DNA of 64,000 nucleotides. Source: Yponomeuta sedellus. Taxonomy: Eukaryota > Arthropoda > Insecta > Lepidoptera > Yponomeutidae. Positions 51,221 through 60,653 of this stretch are shown one piece after another (positions within the stretch are counted from its first letter, which is position 1; each line of letters starts with the position of its first letter). The DNA lies in assembly GCA_934045075.1 (NCBI GenBank), contig OW203723.1, positions 2,124,577 through 2,188,576 of the forward strand. Reading direction: 5' to 3'. Position numbers and translations under genes: made by a program. A model generated the notes under the pieces. The model saw nothing but the letters and a program-made list of their open reading frames with translations. It was not told the origin of the DNA and did not search any database.

Positions 51221-51274
51221 ACAAGCTCACTTAAAGTACTTTTTTTAAACTAAACTTTCTTTTTGTAATGCGGA

Positions 51275-51320
51275 CCCGTGTCCCAGCAGTGGGGACATAC
51301 AAGGGTTGATAACGAACGAA
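51275..51320 (+). mobile_element. 5S-derived SINE (family A), 3' tip
   Basis: CGGACCCGTGTCCCAGCAGT and GGACATACAAGGGTTGATAA. Only the last ~45 bp of the family. Confidence 0.7.
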
Positions 51321-51334
51321 CATGATTATTAATA

Positions 51335-51660
51335 AGACGTAGAACTCATGCATTGTACTGGCTTTAATTCCACACATTATTGTCATCTAAATAACCCTTT
51401 ATGATTTAGTATCCCTTTTGGCACAAAGTGTAGGTACTTTACACAGATTTTGAACCGTGTTTTAGGCAAGCCTATATCCTCAGGGATTTTCTTATAGAAA
51501 CGTAATCATAAGGATTGTATTAACCTTTTCCAGCCTAAATCTGGGGAATGGAAGTTTATGTTTATTTCTAGTTATTACATTGTATTGGCTACCAACAGTT
51601 TAAAATTACTGATATTTTCCTAACATTTATATATAATAATTATTTTCATACATCTTTACT
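51335..51660 (-). pseudogene. CR1/Jockey-group LINE, decayed 3' part (copy 4)
   Basis: The minus strand parallels 48895-49110: AGATTTAGGCTGG, AAAATCCCTGAGGATATAGG, CTTTGTGCCAAAAGGGATAC, TTATTTAGATGACAATAATG. Indels break the frame. Confidence 0.75.
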
Positions 51661-52198
51661 AAAAGTAATAAACATAAAAACATGTTTGTTTGACAATAGT
51701 AAAACCATTTGTCTCGGCTGAGTCATTTCCTTAGAAAAAACAAATATTATGAAAAGTTAAACAAATAAAATTTAAAATAATATTTTAAAGAATGTATATT
51801 CTTTATTGGAAAATTTCACAATTTATTATTAAAGGGCAACGATAACTTTAACTGCCAAAGCATTAGTTAATTGTCTTACTGAAGTAGGGAAAACATAAGT
51901 GCCACAGCTCAACATAAATGATACGGTTCAAGATAATTTTTCAACAAAATTCTTTTCAATAAATCAACAACGAAGACCCTTCCAACCTAATATCCTAATG
52001 TTAATCTCTTACCCAACACAATAAATGGATCGGAAGCTAATCCCATGACGTCCGGATTGGCCAGTTGACCCGCGCAAACACGTTTTATCGCTTCATCTCA
52101 CGACAGAGAAGTTTGTACCGCTAGCATTGTCAACATCAAGTCTACCTTCACAATTTCGTTGCAAAGTAGTCCGTAAAGCAATTGCTTTACATGATATG
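51661..52198. other. Unassigned spacer
   Basis: AT-rich; no repeat partner in the window or gene recognised. Confidence 0.35.
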
Positions 52199-52455
52199 AA
52201 CCCTTTGTTCCTCCCAACTGCTGAGGCACGTCTCTTCCTGCATCGCAGAAAGGTTAGGCCATACTTCACCACGGGCCAAGTCTGGGTTGGTGGAGTTTTG
52301 GAAGACCGTGGCTGGCCTTACTGTCAGAAGTTATTAAGCCGCCCATAAGGCCTCTGACGTGGCTTTTACACGACAGCCAGCACCAACGGCTTAGTGTGTC
52401 TTGCGAAGTACGGAAGCGATCGGAAAAGATACACTAGCGATAATCACGTAGTGTT
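52199..52455 (-). mobile_element. 5S-derived SINE (family A), diverged
   Basis: Minus strand: AACCCTTTGTTCCTCCCAAC, TGCATCGCAGAAAGGTTAGG, GCCGCCCATAAGGCCTCTGA and CACTAGCGATAATCACG. The head is missing. Confidence 0.75.
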
Positions 52456-52542
52456 CACCCGCTCAGTATCGGGGTATCTTTTGAAAAGTTTTGAACCAAT
52501 TTTTTGTCACTTTTGGAAGGTTTTGAACCAAGTTTGAACCAA

Positions 52543-53215
52543 TTATTTCACTCGGTACACGAATCCACAACTTCCCGGGGGTCTTTATTGACATGCTTTT
52601 GCGTTCTCGAACAATACAATTATAATAATTGCTATATTTTGCATGTAAATTGATAGCGCTCGTGGCCTAGGCGAACCGAGTGATTGGAATCAATCACTTG
52701 GTTAAGCAACAACAGGCGCGGTCAGGTACGGGATGGGTGAGCGTCCCGTGACTACCGCTAGTGGCATTTTTCCGAGCGCTTCCGTGCTTCGCAAGGCACG
52801 TTAAGCCGTTGGTGCCGGCTGTCATATAATGGCAGTCGTTAAGCCATGTCAGAGGCCTTATGGGCGGCTTGATAACTTCTGACAGTAAGGCCCGCCACTG
52901 TCTTACAATCCTCCACCAACCCGGACTTGGCCCCCGTGGTGGAGTATGGCCTAACCTTCCTGCGTGCAGGAAGAGACCCGTGCCCCAGCAGTGGGGACAT
53001 ACAAGGGTTAATAACGGCATGTAAATTCGATGAAATCATGGTTGCGTTGTTGTCATTTCACTATGCTCACAAATCACTCACGAATGTTGAATGTCAAACT
53101 TAGTTTACAAGTCTTCAGGTCTTCAAACCGTAGACAAAAATGGCTGACCGCGTTTTAGGCTGTTTAGCAAAGCAAAGTTTTAAAATATATATTTTTTTGT
53201 TGCTTTAGGTCCTAC
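52543..53215 (+). repeat. Interspersed repeat split by a 5S-derived SINE
   Basis: Second copy of the repeat at 14160-14455: CGAATCCACAACTTCCCGGG on the left, AAAAATGGCTGACCGCG and GTTGCTTTAGGTCC on the right. The SINE at 52655-53016 separates the halves. Confidence 0.8.
52655..53016 (+). mobile_element. 5S rRNA-derived SINE (family A), reference copy, 362 bp
   Basis: Flanked by GCATGTAAATTGAT (52641-52654) and GCATGTAAATTCGAT (53017-53031). It starts AGCGCTCGTGGCCTAGGCGA and ends AGGGTTAATAACG. At 52701-52766 it reads GTTAAGCAACAACAGGCGCG, GTCAGGTACGGGATGGGTGA, then ACTACCGCTAGTGG. From established knowledge of insect 5S rRNA this lines up with the box A, intermediate element and box C of the pol III type 1 promoter. 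The body has no protein frame of its own. Family A has about 20 copies or fragments in this window. Confidence 0.93.
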
Positions 53216-53249
53216 GACTACGGCGTAGCAATTATCGAAAAGTCCAAAT

Positions 53250-53395
53250 TCTTCCCGCGGGTGTCGTAAAAGGCGATCCCCAACCCGCATGCCCAGCGTG
53301 GGGATTATCGACATTACCCCTTATGATAGCACAACGTGGCGCTCTTTAGGGGAGGGCTATGTCCAGCAGTGGACTAGTATAGCCTGACGACAATG
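53250..53395 (+). mobile_element. RTE-tailed SINE (family B), internally deleted
   Basis: TTCTTCCCGCGGGTGTCGTA joins directly to GATCCCCAACCCGCATGCCC, then GGGCTATGTCCAGCAGTGGA and GCCTGACGAC. About 65 bp of the body are missing. Confidence 0.8.
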
Positions 53396-53579
53396 TTCTA
53401 AATAGATAGGTACGTAACTCAACCTTAAGCACCAATGCGTATTGTGGAACACGTCATTTATAGTTATTATTTCAAAATGCTTTTGGACTTAGATTTAGGA
53501 ACATTATGAGATTTAAACACATTTTCAGTGTAATTATGAATTAAATACAATATGGATTTGCTTTATTACATTAAATTAC

Positions 53580-53775
53580 ATTTACATACAAGCACATACA
53601 TTGCTTCTGGCCCCACACTAGGATACCCTGTGTCGTGGGTCCCAGAAACAACGACGTGACAAACATGTAAACATCCAAGACCTGGTCTTTTTTTTGTCCC
53701 CAGCCGGGATTCGAACCCGGAACCTCTTGCATGGTAGGCAGATGCGCTACCGCTACGCCACAGAGGTCGTCACTC
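53580..53775 (-). mobile_element. tRNA-derived SINE (family F)
   Basis: On the minus strand the head has GTGGCGTAGCGGTAGCGCAT (A box) and GGTTCCGGGTTCGAATCCCG (B box). The body has CATGTTTGTCACGTCG and CAGGGTATCCTAGTGTGGGG. The tRNA-like part folds plausibly, but the shared body with 39895-40105 marks it as a SINE and not a functional tRNA gene. Confidence 0.8.
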
Positions 53776-53829
53776 GGTTGATTATTCACGAAGTCCTTCA
53801 GATATTAATAATAAATTCCACAGAACAGA

Positions 53830-54020
53830 AACACTGGACCTGGTCCCAAACTAGGATACCCTGCACTATGGTGACCAGGCAAGGATGTCACAAACATGAA
53901 AATACACGCAGACTGAGGCCCCTTGTACAAATGTACGACGGCCCCCAGTGGGAATCGAATCCACGACCTCTGTCTTGGTACCCAAGCGCTTTAACGACTA
54001 GACCAATGAGACAGTCAAGT
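53830..54020 (-). mobile_element. tRNA-derived SINE (family G), different head, related tail
   Basis: The minus-strand head has CATTGGTCTAGTCGTTAAAG (A box) and GGTCGTGGATTCGATTCCCA (B box). The tail CATGTTTGTGACATCCTTGC and CAGGGTATCCTAGTTTGGGA resembles family F. It lies next to F in the same orientation. Confidence 0.75.
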
Positions 54021-54021
54021 C

Positions 54022-54977
54022 GATCTCATATTATTATTATTATTAAATTCTTTACTGTAAATGTAAAGATTTTTAAAAACGTAAACAAAGTCTAAAACAA
54101 AAATAACTGATAACAGACTTCTCAGAATCGACTATTAAGCAGGCGGGACCAGCCTAGGTACTCCGCGATGAGTTACAATGTCAAATTTGGGTCCTTCCTG
54201 TGAGAAATTAGGTCTCGAAAAGTGTGTGTGAGAGAGTGAGATGGCGGTTGTAGACGCTCGCTCTAGAGCTCGAGAGTTTATAATTCGTTGCGGGTTTTAC
54301 AAAATAGGCACTATGGGATCGTCCTGTGAAACTCGCAATGTAAGATAAATTTGCTGGCTCTCAGGCGAGTGTGAAAACTCGCGAAGAGAGAGAGAGATAT
54401 ATATAGAGAGAGATAGAAAAAGAGTTTCAAGTTTTAACTGATCACGATTGAATTTGATTGAAGCATCCCGTATGTTCAGGTTAGTCTCTATTATTAAGTG
54501 ATTCTCAAATATTGACAGAAATGGGACGGCAGGTCGGGTAAACCCGATTTCCATTTCAATCGAGCAGTCATAAGCTGTCTCCGGAAACGGAAGGTGGACG
54601 TGAATAAACATTGTGTATGTCCGGTTGGACGGCGCTGAAAGAGATTGGCCTTCGAACGACGAAATTTATTTGTTGCAGTTATACTCTGTACCAAATGAAA
54701 GTTCGCATATGGGTTTCAAGTACAAACAAAACGTTGCGTGACTAAAAATACATCGAACTTTAATTAATTTCCTTTGTTTTCTTTCTGCTCGTTTTCATAC
54801 GGTTTCTTTATTTTTATTTTTGGTTTTGCTACTGCTACTGTGGCGTCTGTACTGTTTTTCACAGACTTCAAAAAAGGGTGACTACGTCAAAACAGCATTC
54901 GTTCCAGACTACGAGAGTAAATGAGATCAAACATTGTGTTACGTTCAGAAAGAATAGAGATGTCTTTCATTTTCAAA
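54022..54977. other. Unassigned, possibly single-copy
   Basis: A GAGAGAGA/ATAT run at 54380-54410. Short frames on the minus strand (54297-54694) show no domain. I see nothing else. Confidence 0.35.
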
Positions 54978-55490
54978 ACCCATTTAGAGGCTAAAAATTT
55001 TCACCCATGCCGGGATTCGAACCCGCAACCTCTGGCTATCCGTACCAGATACGAGTACTAGTACGGATAGCCAGAGGTTGCAATTCGAGGCGTATAATAC
55101 TTATACTTTTTTATAATAAACTTCAGCCTGATGTTGCTGCCTGTTAGGTTAACTTTGCAGTTAGGTTTTACATCGGAATGATTTCGCTGTACCCACATGA
55201 TTATATTATTTTAATGCACTAACCCGTGCTAAGAACAATCTTAAAATCCTATTAAGAGGCTAAAAGTAGGTACTCGGGGCTGCAAGTGATGCAAATTACT
55301 TTAGCCAGATGTCGCTGCCTGTGCGTAATACAGAGAATTTTGTAAAGAGGTTCGAAATTTCACTGATGCCGGTGAGTCGCCCATTAGCTAAGTTGGAAAG
55401 AGCGCTGGCACGGATAGCCAGAGGTCGCGGGTTCGAATCCCGGCATGGGTGGAATTTTTAGCCTCTAAGTAGGTTTTTAAAATGGCGAAA
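54978..55490. mobile_element. Family C repeats, rearranged inverted cluster
   Basis: It comprises a minus-strand core end (54978-55058), a short plus-strand anticodon-arm piece (TACGGATAGCCAGAGGTTG, 55063-55081), a minus-strand terminus (TTTTAATGCACTAACCCGTG with ATCCTATTAAGAGGCTAAAA, 55205-55265), then a complete plus-strand unit with core 55377-55450 and TTTAGCCTCTAAGTAGG. The complete unit has inverted ends around the tRNA-like core. Confidence 0.8.
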
Positions 55491-55513
55491 ACATATTATC
55501 TGTCCCCAAGTAA

Positions 55514-57793
55514 AGTTACTACTATTTACTGATATTTCCAAACAAATATTATTGGGAGAGAGGGCCAAAACTAGGTCCCCCGACTCACTCCACACTCTCT
55601 GTTAAGACTATCACTAACTGGGACGGTGTTAAAGCCTCCCTAGTCACCGTTGCTGAAGCCCCCGATTCGCCGCTTGTGCTCACACCCGGCTGTCTTGACA
55701 GCACGGATAAAATAGATAGCGCCGTAGACTCCCTCACGCATGTGATCCAAACAGCCATCCGTGACAACGAACACCAAGTCCCGGTCCATGACCGTAAGCT
55801 CCCTCTCGCCGTCAGAAATCTGATAAGGGCCAAAAGAGCCGCCCTTCGAAGGGCCTCGCTCTACCCAACTCCTGCCTACAGGAAACGTGCAAACGTCCTC
55901 CAACGGCAAGTCCGGTCACGGCTCTCCGAATTGAGCAACTCCAATTGGGGTGACCTCATGGAGACCATTTCCCCCTCCCACGTAGCATACTATAAAGTAG
56001 CTAGGGCCCTTCGGGTTGACGCGATCACCCACACCCCTCCCTTGATGCGTCCCGATGGCACTACCGCCTTCGAGGACGACGAAAAGGCCGAATGCTTCGC
56101 TGACAGCATTGAGGCTCAATGCTCTCCCAGCGTCCAGCATAGAGACCCAGTTCACATAGGCAAGGTTGAGGAGGAGGTCCGTAAAAAGACCTCCCTCCCC
56201 TTAACCGACGACCCTATCGCGGTATCCACTGATGAAATTCAGCTTTTTATCAAAAGACTGAAACGTAAAAAGGCCCCAGGAGCGGACGGTATTGCCAACC
56301 TAGCGCTCAAAAACTTCCCCGGCCAGGTGCTCACCCTCCTTGCCATTCTCTTCAATGCCTGCTTTGACCTCTGTCACTTTCCATCCGCATGGAAAGAGGC
56401 GACAGTCATAGGCATTCCCAAGCCCGGGAAGCCCCTCAACGTCCCATCTAGCCACCGCCCCATCAGCCTTCTTAAGGCCATGGGCAAGCTCTTCGAACGA
56501 GTTATTCTCACTCGTATGAGAAACCACCTCTTCCCGTCAGAGGGACCCCCTCTCATCATCCATCACCAATTTGGCTTTCGAGCTAGGCACTCTTGCCCTC
56601 AACAAGTCCACCGCATAGTAGAGTATATCTTGAGTGGTTTCTTCCCTAGGCGCGAAAAGACGGTAGCCGTCTTCTTCGATGTCGCCAAGGCCTTTGACAA
56701 GGTCTGGCACGCAGGGCTCGTGTACAAATTGTACGAACTGGGTCTCCCCGACCGACTTGTCCGCGTCATATATAGCTTTTTGAAGGATCGGTCCTTCCGT
56801 TTTAGACACAAGGGGGTACTCTCGTCCCCCCGTCCGCTCAGAGCCGGGGTCCCGCAAGGCTCCGTGCTCTCCCCCCTCCTGTACATTTCGTACACAAATG
56901 ACATTCCCATTCCCGGCGATGGGGTCCAATTGTCACTTTTTGCCGACGACACCGCACTCTACTGCAAGAGTCGGCAGATGTCGTGTATCCTCCGCAAACT
57001 CCAACCCGCGGTCGATAAGCTAGGAGCCTGGTTCAGACTATGGCGCATCGAGGTCAACCCGGAGAAAAGCACGGCTGTGCGTTTTGAACACAGGCGTGGA
57101 CGGTTTCTCGGCGAGGACCCCCCCATTCGCATGTTAGGGACCCCAGTCCCCTGGCAAAAATCCGCCAAGTACCTAGGTGTCATTTTAGATAGGAACCTGA
57201 CTTTCGTCCCACACATCCGGAAGGTGACCCGGACAGCCCGATTTTACCTAGGCCGCCTATCATCCATGATAGGCCGGCACAGTAGGATGTCAGCTAGGAA
57301 CAAGCGAACGCTCTATAAGGTTTGCATTCGTCCCGTGATGACTTACGCGGCACCCGTCTTCGCTCACGCGTCCCCCTCAGCCCTGTACGGACTGCAGAGG
57401 GTACAGAACATTTTTATTCGTAGGGCACTGAACGCTCACTGGTGCGTCAGGAACGCAGACCTACATCGGGACATGGAAATCCCAACCATGCAGCAATTTA
57501 TTAGGTCCCTCTCAGAGACGTTCTTCAGCACTGCTGAAGAACATTCCAACCCCCTGATCCGCGAAGCAGCGGCTTACTCTCCGCCCACGACGGACCCACG
57601 TTACCTGGTGCGCAGGCCCAGGAACGTACTCGTTGACCCGCCCGACAAATTGTCGTCTGACCTGAACCACCTCTTAGAGGCTCGGTCTCAGTCAGACGCG
57701 CCCCCCTCCTCTGCCAGTGTCCCCCCTAGGGGGGGCACTGCTCTTTCAAAGCAGTTTTGTAATATAAACTCTTCTAAGCGGACGCTCCGCTAG
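55514..57793 (+). CDS. Jockey-type LINE reverse transcriptase (5'-truncated)
   Basis: The frame is open from 55514 (stop at 55511-55513) to the stop at 57791-57793; recognisable family sequence starts near 55580 with THSTLSVKTITNWDGVKASL, the linker after the endonuclease. Reverse transcriptase motifs: KKAPGADGIANLALKN (about 56270), IPKPGKP...HRPISLL (about 56420), HQFGFRARHSCPQQVHR (56565), VFFDVAKAFDKVWH (56670), AGVPQGSVLSPLLY (56843) and LFADDTALYC (56936), with the catalytic aspartates kept. Later PVMTYAAPVFAH and LQRVQNIFIRRAL are typical of Jockey. The GTG at 55676 is the first in-frame start-like codon. The endonuclease and ORF1 are missing, so the copy is dead for autonomous movement although uninterrupted. 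Its high GC contrasts with the AT-rich surroundings. Confidence 0.93.
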   Translation, partial: SYYYLLIFPNKYYWERGPKLGPPTHSTLSVKTITNWDGVKASLVTVAEAPDSPLVLTPGCLDSTDKIDSAVDSLTHVIQTAIRDNEHQVPVHDRKLPLAVRNLIRAKRAALRRASLYPTPAYRKRANVLQRQVRSRLSELSNSNWGDLMETISPSHVAYYKVARALRVDAITHTPPLMRPDGTTAFEDDEKAECFADSIEAQCSPSVQHRDPVHIGKVEEEVRKKTSLPLTDDPIAVSTDEIQLFIKRLKRKKAPGADGIANLALKNFPGQVLTLLAILFNACFDLCHFPSAWKEATVIGIPKPGKPLNVPSSHRPISLLKAMGKLFERVILTRMRNHLFPSEGPPLIIHHQFGFRARHSCPQQVHRIVEYILSGFFPRREKTVAVFFDVAKAFDKVWHAGLVYKLYELGLPDRLVRVIYSFLKDRSFRFRHKGVLSSPRPLRAGVPQGSVLSPLLYISYTNDIPIPGDGVQLSLFADDTALYCKSRQMSCILRKLQPAVDKLGAWFRLWRIEVNPEKSTAVRFEHRRGRFLGEDPPIRMLGTPVPWQKSAKYLGVILDRNLTFVPHIRKVTRTARFYLGRLSSMIGRHSRMSARNKRTLYKVCIRPVMTYAAPVFAHASPSALYGLQRVQNIFIRRALNAHWCVRNADLHRDMEIPTMQQFIRSLSETFFSTAEEHSNPLIREAAAYSPPTTDPRYLVRRPRNVLVDPPDKLSSDLNHLLEARSQSDAPPSSASVPPRGGTALSKQFCNINSSKRTLR

Positions 57794-58075
57794 GGAGCTC
57801 CGCTGTGCGCCCTCCTCGGCCTCGAGGGGGGTCGCTCCCGATGTGGGTTTAGGGGTCTCTAGGACCAAAACCAGTCCCAAGGTGGTGTTTAGTGGGTAGG
57901 CGCACTTCTTGTGAGTCCCACATTGGCAGCACGGCCGGGTCCGTGCTGTTATGCATGAGCATTCACCACCTCCCTCCCCCCGTGTCCTCCGGAGGGTGCC
58001 CTTTATAGGGTTAAAAAAAAAAAAAAAGGATTGCAATTTATCATCAACTAAAAAAAAAAGGATTGCAATTCATTC
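57794..58075 (+). mobile_element. Jockey LINE 3' UTR, poly-A and adjoining repeat
   Basis: GC-rich 3' sequence ends in a 16-A run at 58012-58027. Then GGATTGCAATTTATCATCAA and a 10-A run plus GGATTGCAATTC follow, so an A-run-plus-GGATTGCAATT block is duplicated about 37 bp apart. This may be a target duplication of a second, very short insertion or slippage during tail synthesis. Confidence 0.75.
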
Positions 58076-58089
58076 TTAGCTAGGCAGCC

Positions 58090-58215
58090 AGCCTGACGCG
58101 ATAGCCCTAGGCAGTCCTCAGGTGAAGCTCGACTAAGGAGTGCGATAACCCTAGGCAGTCCACACCAAAGCCCATGTTAGGAACGCTAGAGTGCGATAGC
58201 CCAAGGCAGTCCACC
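58090..58215 (+). repeat. Three degenerate repeats of GCGATAGCCCTAGGCAGTCC
   Basis: GCGATAGCCCTAGGCAGTCC at about 58099, GCGATAACCCTAGGCAGTCC at about 58142 and GCGATAGCCCAAGGCAGTCC at about 58193. Spacing is 43 and 51 bp. No coding role is evident. Confidence 0.85.
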
Positions 58216-58374
58216 CTTGCGAGTATACCTTTATGTCGTTACCTAGGAAAACCTATGTACCTACCTGTGAAAACCCATGTATGTGACGAAGCATTGTAAT
58301 ATTTTCAAGAGTTCCAAATATATGTATGAAACCATATGCTGTTTCAATCAGGCACCCCTACAACCTTTTTATGT

Positions 58375-58535
58375 AGCCTACATCCCACTGTGGGGCACAG
58401 GCCTTCTTTTAGAGAGACAGTGTGGGTTTAAGTACCACGCGTGCCCACCACGGATTATCTATTTCAAGCACTAAGTTATGTGAACACCTTGGATGCCCAT
58501 GTTTCCTCACAATGTTTTCCTTCACATAATATTAC
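58375..58535 (-). mobile_element. tRNA SINE-type repeat body
   Basis: ACATCCCACTGTGGGGCACA, GTGCCCACCACGGATTATCT, TATTTCAAGCACTAAG and TTTCCTCACAATGTTTTCCT match the dispersed body at 12870-13012 and 18850-18985. No head. Confidence 0.6.
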
Positions 58536-58578
58536 AGCTTACCAAAACACTATTAATTCGCTACTAAAATAAAAATAA

Positions 58579-58985
58579 ATGTGTGACAGGATAAATGTTA
58601 CTTTGAATGACAGGATACGCAATAGTCTGATTAGAGAACGTTGTGGGCTGAAAGAGGATGTAGTGACTAGAACTGAGAAAGGAATGTTGCGTTGGTTTGG
58701 ACATGTGGAGAGGATAAAGGAAGAAAGATTGACGAAACAAATATATATTGCGAATGTGAGTGGAATGGTTGATAAGAGTCGTCCCAGGCGGACATACATC
58801 GACCAAATAGGGGATGTATTAGCAAAGGGAAAGATAAAAAGTACCTGGAACCGGCGTGCGTGCATGCAACGACTTATGAACGTTGATGAAGCGAAGGTGA
58901 TCTGTCAGGATCGTGGCAAGTGGCAGTCCCTGTTCTCTGCCTACCCCTCTGGGATACAGGCGTGAGGTTATGTATGTATGTAAAA
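58579..58985 (+). pseudogene. RTE-type LINE carboxyl end, longest copy
   Basis: The frame reads DRINVTLNDRIRNSLIRERC, GLKEDVVTRTEKGMLRWFGH, VERIKEERLTKQIYIANVSG, then RPRRTYIDQIGDVLAKGK and VICQDRGKWQSLFSAYPSGI before a stop, followed by a TATG-repeat tail. It is uninterrupted but is only the last ~130 residues; the catalytic domains are absent. It is the reference for 34838-35160 and 36545-37065. Confidence 0.88.
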
Positions 58986-59289
58986 TTAAAATAAGGAATA
59001 GTATTATTATAGCTATATTGAAGCAAATACTCATTGAACTAAAACTTTCGTGAGCACTACACATTATTAACTTAATTCTGGATTAACTTACGTATGAAAG
59101 TAAAATCCGGAACTAAGTTAACAATGAAGTAAATAGATACCCCTGGTAACGTTCACCTGGAACACTGTATTTCGGAAACTAGAACAACTATTCTTGCTTT
59201 CCGATGTCGATAACGCGACCACGTCAATCAAGTTCGGCAATCAACTGTCTCTGCTACGTTGCGAAAAAATAAATATAAAACATGACTAC

Positions 59290-59550
59290 GAAGAGAGCGG
59301 TGGTAGCGGAGCGGTGTAGAACGCCGGTTTCTCAATAGGGAGGTCGTGGGTTCGAACCCCGGCATGTACCAATGACTTTGTTTTCTAAGTTATGTACATT
59401 TGTGAAGTTACAGTAGCAATACTACTCGCTGACCGTGAAGGAAAACATCGTAAGGAAACCCTAGTGTCTGAGGTGTTAGCGTACCTCAGCGTTTGCTACG
59501 TACAATGGATCAACTATGAGGCTAAGTGCGGAAATCTCAGGTCTAACTAA
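59290..59550 (+). mobile_element. tRNA-derived SINE (family D), full-length-like
   Basis: Head GAGCGGTGGTAGCGGAGCGG (A box) and GGTCGTGGGTTCGAACCCCG (B box), then TACCAATGACTTTGTTTTCT, GTACATTTGTGAAGTTACAG, AAACATCGTAAGGAAACCCT and GCGGAAATCTCAGGTCTAAC. The head is tRNA-like but the body is shared with other copies, so it is not a tRNA gene. Confidence 0.8.
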
Positions 59551-59690
59551 CTAACATGACTACGAAGGAGGCGGGAAATGTGTTTTACTTACGTATTTGG
59601 GAGTTTTAGTGCCAGTTTCTGAGTTGAAAATTTCGATAAGTAAATATTCTGTCGAAACGTTCTGTCACGCTCTTTTTTTTACACACTTAT

Positions 59691-60653
59691 TTCCACACTT
59701 AGCCTCATAATTAGCCCTTTGTACGTAGCATACACCGACTTATGTTTACGTTTCAGACACTAGGGTTTCTTCACGATGTTTTTCTTCACGGTTGGCGAGT
59801 GCTATTCCTTCTATAACATTTTATAACGTACATACTATAACATACAGTTTTCGTTCTACCTCCTGCGGTTGACTGGTAGAAAATGCTTATGGCATTAAGT
59901 TCGCCGCATTGTACAATTTTATGGTGCAATAAAGTATTAACAATAATAATAATAATATAACATACATTTTAGAATTTGTCCTGAAAAGGATAAACCATTT
60001 GATTTAGGGCCGGCCCTAAGTTAAATAGTTTATCTCTAATAGTTCTGAATTGAAATTTTCACTAACTAACATTCGGTCACGCTCTTTTCTGAGAGATTTG
60101 AAGAGATTACATTACAGTTAACTATTTTTTTAGCAAAATCCTCAATTCAGAAATTGGCCCTTATTGCTAGTTTCTGAATTGAGAATCTTGCCAAGAAAGT
60201 TATTAACCATATTGCTGTCTCTTCGAATTTCTCAGAAAACAGCGTGACAGAACGTTACTTAAATATTTACTTAACAAAATTCTAAATTCGGAAATTGGCC
60301 CGTATTGTCAGTTTCTGAATTGAGAATTATGCTAAGAAAATAGTTAACTTTAATGTCATCTCTTCAAATCTCTCAGAAAAGAGCGTGACAGAACGTTAGT
60401 TAGTGAAATTTTCAATTCAGAACTATTAGAGATAAACTATTTAACTTAGGGCCGGCCCTAAATCAAATGGTTTACCCTTTTCAGGACAAATTCTAAAATG
60501 TATGTTATAGTATGTACGTTATAAAATGTTATAGAAGGAATAGCACTCGCCAACCGTGAAGAAAAACATCGTGTAGAAACCCTAGTGTCTGAAACGTAAA
60601 CATAAGTCGGTGTATGCTACGTACAAAGGGCTAATTATGAGGCTAAGTGTGGA
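59691..60653. mobile_element. Large palindrome (~960 bp) of MITE-like units
   Basis: The left arm (from TTCCACACTTAGCCTCATAA) is repeated inverted at the right (to TTATGAGGCTAAGTGTGGAA). Arms are about 350 bp and surround a ~135-bp spacer (60171-60305) that is itself a related inverted unit (TCTGAATTGAGAATCTTGCC). Only the left arm carries a 110-bp retroposon insertion. Confidence 0.85.
59846..59955 (+). mobile_element. Retroposon 3' end inserted in one palindrome arm
   Basis: Flanked by TATAACATAC at 59836-59845 and 59956-59965. Contains CTACCTCCTGCGGTTGACTG, TTCGCCGCATTGTACAATTT and an AATAATAAT tail. The right arm keeps the uninterrupted target, so it is a recorded empty site. Confidence 0.92.

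Noticed and set aside
52701..52766. A 5S rRNA gene or pseudogene cluster
   Set aside because: Only the promoter-containing middle to 3' part is 5S-like, the same non-5S body follows each time, and flanking duplications show SINE retroposition.
53700..53770. Possible functional tRNA gene on the minus strand
   Set aside because: The A and B boxes are good, but the same sequence continues into a SINE body shared with 39895-40105, and no gene-like terminator follows.
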